Assembly: GCA_000739515.1 (NCBI GenBank)
Contig: DF820457.1
Coordinates: forward strand, 726,309-782,408
From: Candidatus Moduliflexus flocculans
GTDB taxonomy: Bacteria; Moduliflexota; Moduliflexia; Moduliflexales; Moduliflexaceae
Direction: 5' to 3'
DNA length: 56,100 nucleotides
This document shows positions 52,915-56,100 of the stretch, piece after piece (the stretch's first letter is position 1; each line of letters starts with the position of its first letter). The position numbers were made by a program, and so were the translations under genes. The notes below the pieces were generated by a model, which saw only the letters and a list, made by a program, of their open reading frames with translations, was not told where the DNA came from and made no database searches.

Positions 52915-54936
52915 CTACATAATCTTTTCTTTCAGCAATTCCAGGATCGTCGGGATCGCCTCTTCTGCGGCGCGTTCTCCGGCTTTCATGAGTTCGTCGC
53001 CGCGATGAAAATCATTCCAATCAATATGTGAGACTTTTGGGCGAATGTCAATATCGGCGAGTCGAGATTTTTGCAGCGTATTCGCGGCAGACATGATTCC
53101 CATCGAGCGGGTAAGCGCGTCAATAATCCCATATTTGCGATCTGTGAGCGGCAAGGTAATTGGCGCGTCATCATGAACAGCCTCGCGCTCATCCATTTTT
53201 TCTTCATGCAGTTTGATTGGCTTGCGCAGTGTATTCACCGCGCAGGAGATAATAATATCTACATTGTTTTCGATCAACACATCCGTCGGAAGCGGGTTTG
53301 TAATGCCGCCATCAATCAAATAACGCCCATCTAAATGATACGGTTCGAACAAGACCGGCACTGAGCCGCTGGCGCGTAATGCTTGCCAGAGAATCCCATG
53401 CCGCAGCACCACTTCATTGCCGTTGCTGATGTCAGTCGCAATCGCCACAAAGGGAATTGACAGTTCGTCAAATGTTATATCTTTGAGCCGATGGCGCATG
53501 AATTTTGCCAGCCGGTTTCCTTTGGAAATGCCATACCAGGGAATCGTCAAGTCAAAGATAGTCTTGCGCACTTTGCGCTTGCTGCGATAGCTCAATACCA
53601 TCTCTTCTAATTCCGCCGCGCTGACTCCTGCCGCATAAAATCCGCCGACAAAAGCTCCCATGCTGGCCCCGGCAATCATATCAATCGGAATGTCATGCGC
53701 TTCCAGGACTTTTAATACGCCGACATGCGCAAAACCGCGCGCCGAACCGGAGCCAAGCGCCAATCCAACCCGAACACGCCCGATGCGCCGCGTTAAATGC
53801 TGGATGCTGCGGGAAATGTCGGTCTTCGGATGTTCGTAAACAAATGGGCGGCCTGTGCGTAAAAATCGGTCAATGACATACGAATTGTTGTGTAGTCTCA
53901 CAAACGTATGTGGCGCGAGCAATTCCTCAAGATGCCGTTCCGATACGCCCTGTTGTCGCTCATCTCTTAACACGCCGATCATCAGGCGATTTTCGCCATA
54001 TCCTTGCACAAACATATCCGCGTCCTTTTTACAACGTTGGATCGCATTGTCCGAAGTCGGCGTCAAGTAGAGAATCATATCCGATTGTTCTAACGCCGTC
54101 TGCACTAATTTTTTAATGTCTTTGGCGCAGTTAATCAAGATGTAGTCGTATTCATGTTTTAGTTTCTCCAACAACGGGGTAATCGCCTTTTCAAACAAGC
54201 GCGGCTGCATTTTGGTCGCGGTCGAAAGCGGCAGAATATGAAAACCGGTTTTGTGCTTAATGATGCAGGGCGAAACATCGTCGCCGCCGAGAATGTCGTA
54301 TCGAATAATATTTTTACGCAATGCCGCCTGTTCGTCGTCGAGTTGGAGAATTCGCGCGACTTCTTCGTCCGCGTTGTTCATTTCGATCAGCAACACTTGC
54401 TTCATTAGTTCCCGCGTAAAACTGGCCGCGAGATTCAGCGAAATAATGGATTGAAATAATGGTTCGATATGGCGTGAGTATAAGGAAACAATTGAAACCG
54501 ATTGTTTGGAACGCATCGTAAACTGCGAAACATCTCGGAGGCGTTTGCTTAATACGCGGCTGAAATGCACAGCAATTGTCGGGTATTCCAACAGCATTCC
54601 ATCCAGTTCGGGCTTGCTGAGTTTGAGCGTCGAGGTCTCGGTAATTGCCGTGATGTCTGCCGAGCGCGGCTGCCCCGCCAATAACGACATTTCGCCGAAG
54701 TAATCGCCATTCTGAAGTCGCGCCAATTCATGCGATGTGCCGTCTTTTTCGCGTTTCGTCACCTTGACAAGCCCGCTGACGATAATATAGAGCGAATCGC
54801 CAGTGTCTCCCTGCCGCACGATAGTTTCACCCGGCGCAAAATGCTCCGAACGCAGACGGCTGGTAATAAAATCTCTGGCGTCTTTCGCTAACGATTCGAA
54901 CAGCGGAATCGGTTGCAGCACATCCCCCATCATCAT
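52915..54936 (-). CDS. cNMP-binding / MinD-like / patatin phospholipase
   Basis: The 673-residue protein has three parts. Residues 1-135 form a cyclic-nucleotide-binding domain (GETIVRQGDTGDSLYIIVSG, GDYFGEMSLLAGQPRSADI). Residues 145-340 resemble a MinD/ParA-type fold (VSIVSLYS, NLAASFTRELMKQVLLIEMN, YDYILINCAKD, MILYLTPTSD), but the P-loop position reads YSRHIEPLFQS, so ATP binding is unlikely. Residues 388-570 form the patatin domain, with oxyanion loop GSGSARG (395-401), nucleophile S425 (GASMG) and D542 (DGG). It should be a lipid acyl hydrolase related to neuropathy-target-esterase-like proteins. GGGGGAG precedes the first ATG. Confidence 0.92.
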   Translation of the reverse strand: MMMGDVLQPIPLFESLAKDARDFITSRLRSEHFAPGETIVRQGDTGDSLYIIVSGLVKVTKREKDGTSHELARLQNGDYFGEMSLLAGQPRSADITAITETSTLKLSKPELDGMLLEYPTIAVHFSRVLSKRLRDVSQFTMRSKQSVSIVSLYSRHIEPLFQSIISLNLAASFTRELMKQVLLIEMNNADEEVARILQLDDEQAALRKNIIRYDILGGDDVSPCIIKHKTGFHILPLSTATKMQPRLFEKAITPLLEKLKHEYDYILINCAKDIKKLVQTALEQSDMILYLTPTSDNAIQRCKKDADMFVQGYGENRLMIGVLRDERQQGVSERHLEELLAPHTFVRLHNNSYVIDRFLRTGRPFVYEHPKTDISRSIQHLTRRIGRVRVGLALGSGSARGFAHVGVLKVLEAHDIPIDMIAGASMGAFVGGFYAAGVSAAELEEMVLSYRSKRKVRKTIFDLTIPWYGISKGNRLAKFMRHRLKDITFDELSIPFVAIATDISNGNEVVLRHGILWQALRASGSVPVLFEPYHLDGRYLIDGGITNPLPTDVLIENNVDIIISCAVNTLRKPIKLHEEKMDEREAVHDDAPITLPLTDRKYGIIDALTRSMGIMSAANTLQKSRLADIDIRPKVSHIDWNDFHRGDELMKAGERAAEEAIPTILELLKEKIM

Positions 54937-55200
54937 CTTCTTCTCCCCCTATTGATGAATTCTTTGGTTAAATAATGGTCTGGTAGTTATTATTTTGACC
55001 ACTTTCACAGGAAAGAGTTGAACAGAAATTGTGAACCATTCACCAAACGCACGGGAACAAGTGATACGCCTAATGCGTAACGAACGTGATATTTTCCTTG
55101 CCGCGGTTCTCTATTTCCGACAGGATTGTCTTCTTTCGTCAAATTCCGCGCCATGATGCCGACAGCCCTGCCCACATTCTTCAGGCGTCATGCGGCACGT

Positions 55201-55327
55201 ATAGATGCGAGCATGAAAACAACAGCGAATAGGCGAAGGGAACGAATTGAACGCGTGAGGCGGCTCGAATTCGTTCCCTTCTTTCATTCGTTGTCGTTCT
55301 TGTGAGGTTCTGAATGCTCGCGTCTAT
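55201..55327. repeat. Long inverted repeat family C, copy 3 (extended)
   Basis: The inner part matches the family C elements (GCGAAGGGAACGAATTGAA / AATTCGTTCCCTTCTTTC, AATTCGTTGTCGT-like ends). In this copy the outer arms continue with ATAGATGCGAGCAT / ATGCTCGCGTCTAT, giving a 127-bp inverted repeat. It may show the full-length form of the element. Confidence 0.8.
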
Positions 55328-55355
55328 AATACAGAGGTTCTCTCCCATGTAAATC

Positions 55356-55384
55356 AGGAGTGCGAAATCTCGATTTCGCTCTTC
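55356..55384. repeat. Half copy of family E palindrome
   Basis: AGGAGTGCGAAATCTCGATT / TCGCTCTTCTT is a short relative of the palindrome amplified at 51378-51737 (AGGAGTG and CGAAATC cores shared). Confidence 0.6.
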
Positions 55385-55906
55385 TTCGCCGTCCAATCAA
55401 GAGGTGACACGCCTATTTTCATGCCGCGCGTGTGTCATGGCAATGTCATCAACGACTCTTATGAGGAAGTGAACAGCATTATTCATCGCGTTATGTTTTT
55501 TGCATGCAGAATCGCACGACGATAGGGCGATGGATGACATTTTTGAAATTTTCAAGCGTGATTACTGCAAAAATGTCGTATTTTTTTAGTTTTCTGCAAT
55601 CGTGATGTTATCACGCATTCGTCACACATTCCCGGAATAAGAAGCCTTCCAGCCAAAACGCCTGCCTGGAATCGGCATGGCATAACCTTTGAAAAGAGAC
55701 CTACATGTTACTATTCGCGAATCGGCGCGCAATTGGCCTCTGATAGAACGAGATGTTCTGCGTTTGTCGGTATGAGTCGGTAGCATTGACCCACTTTCAG
55801 GAGTGCGGGGGCAGGATTTTGTGACGCGCTGATGTTCAACCAATACCCAAAACATGCTCTAACGCTTCTGAATTCAGCATCTTTCTTTGTCATTATTTAG
55901 CAGCCA

Positions 55907-56004
55907 CCACGAAATACACGAAAGACACGAAAAAAATACGACATCTCTCCAACAAGCGAGGAGGTTCCTTTCTCATATTTTCGTGTCTTTCGTGTGTTTC
56001 GTGG
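55907..56004. repeat. Palindrome family D, copy 4
   Basis: Ends CCACGAAATACACGAAAG / CTTTCGTGTGTTTCGTGG with the internal matches GACACGAAAA / TTTTCGTGTC. The 98-bp element is the best conserved of four copies. Confidence 0.85.
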
Positions 56005-56100
56005 TAAATAACTGATGTTACGCAGCGCCGCCGACAATTCCCCTCCTGGGAGGGGCAAGGGGTGGGTTCGTCCGTGAGTGATTGCTCGTGTCAAGAACCC

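Larger units (their letters stand above)
54937..56100. other. 1.16-kb region without convincing genes
   Basis: I see no supported gene here. The region contains the large inverted repeat at 55201-55327, a half copy of the 72-bp array palindrome near 55356, the family D element at 55907-56004 and a further short palindrome at 56038-56056 (CCCCTCCTGGGAGGGG core). A 60-codon frame at 55711-55893 on the minus strand has no ribosome binding site and is followed by two stop codons, then by 33 further codons in the same frame; it may be a remnant. Confidence 0.6.

Noticed and set aside
55711..55893. 60-residue minus-strand protein
   Set aside because: No ribosome binding site, no family, and two consecutive stops followed by more protein-like frame; kept only as a possible remnant.

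Overview
This 56.1 kb window looks like the chromosome of an anaerobic, Gram-negative, signalling-rich bacterium. The outer membrane is supported by waaA/kdtA (Kdo transferase), an lptE-like lipoprotein, sppA, several lipobox or signal-peptide proteins, and a leuS-lptE-holA cluster in the order known from proteobacteria. A ligase of the Mpl type implies meso-diaminopimelate peptidoglycan. Anaerobic metabolism is suggested by a tungsto/molybdopterin aldehyde:ferredoxin oxidoreductase (AOR) with NuoE/F/G-like electron-transfer subunits. The many REC-first signalling proteins and abundant intergenic palindromes recall uncultured candidate-phylum genomes such as Modulibacteria/KSB3. That is an impression only; no rRNA gene is present to test it.

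Layout: (1) 46-5020 (+): AOR and three Nuo-like subunits. (2) 5132-8112 (-): an AT-richer accessory block with a startless ORF remnant, a doubly frameshifted nitroreductase, a GNAT acetyltransferase, an alpha/beta hydrolase and a hexapeptide acetyltransferase. (3) 8184-14957 (-): Mpl, a class C beta-lactamase-fold serine hydrolase, AsnB and two GT2 glycosyltransferases (cell wall and surface polysaccharide). (4) 15058-18949 (-): a REC-DUF4388 regulator, a HEAT-like protein and a membrane sensor fused to an AlbA_2 domain. (5) 19328-22154 (+): alkaline phosphatase and a YibE/F membrane protein. (6) 22261-24557 (-): SDR, MBL-fold hydrolase and TetR regulator. (7) 24854-31084: a small helical protein, an RCK potassium-channel-like protein, then REC-PAS-SpoIIE, REC-histidine kinase and REC-GAF-GGDEF proteins. 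(8) 31246-37188 (+): araA, a MoxR/DUF58 cluster and a secreted protein. (9) 37290-42066: waaA divergent from sppA, followed by a histidine kinase-REC hybrid lacking the phosphoacceptor His. (10) 42124-42200: tRNA-Ala(CGC). (11) 43290-46639 region (-): leuS-lptE-holA. (12) 46814-48489: Uma2-HicB-HicA and an HEIGH metallopeptidase-like protein. (13) 48583-54936: REC-GAF-histidine kinase, a lipoprotein, a 5 x 72-bp tandem array, a radical SAM protein and a cNMP-binding/patatin protein. (14) 54937-56100: no convincing gene, mostly palindromic repeats.

The most striking genome-scale feature is the set of at least eight families of intergenic inverted repeats at more than twenty positions, often touching stop codons or sitting inside operons, with one family amplified into a perfect-period 5 x 72-bp array. 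The most interesting protein-level features are the likely electron-bifurcating AOR module with an altered NuoG-like subunit, the kinase with Gln at the phosphoacceptor position, the periplasmic-sensor/AlbA_2 fusion, the channel with a non-canonical filter, and the patatin protein with a MinD-like middle domain that has lost its P-loop.
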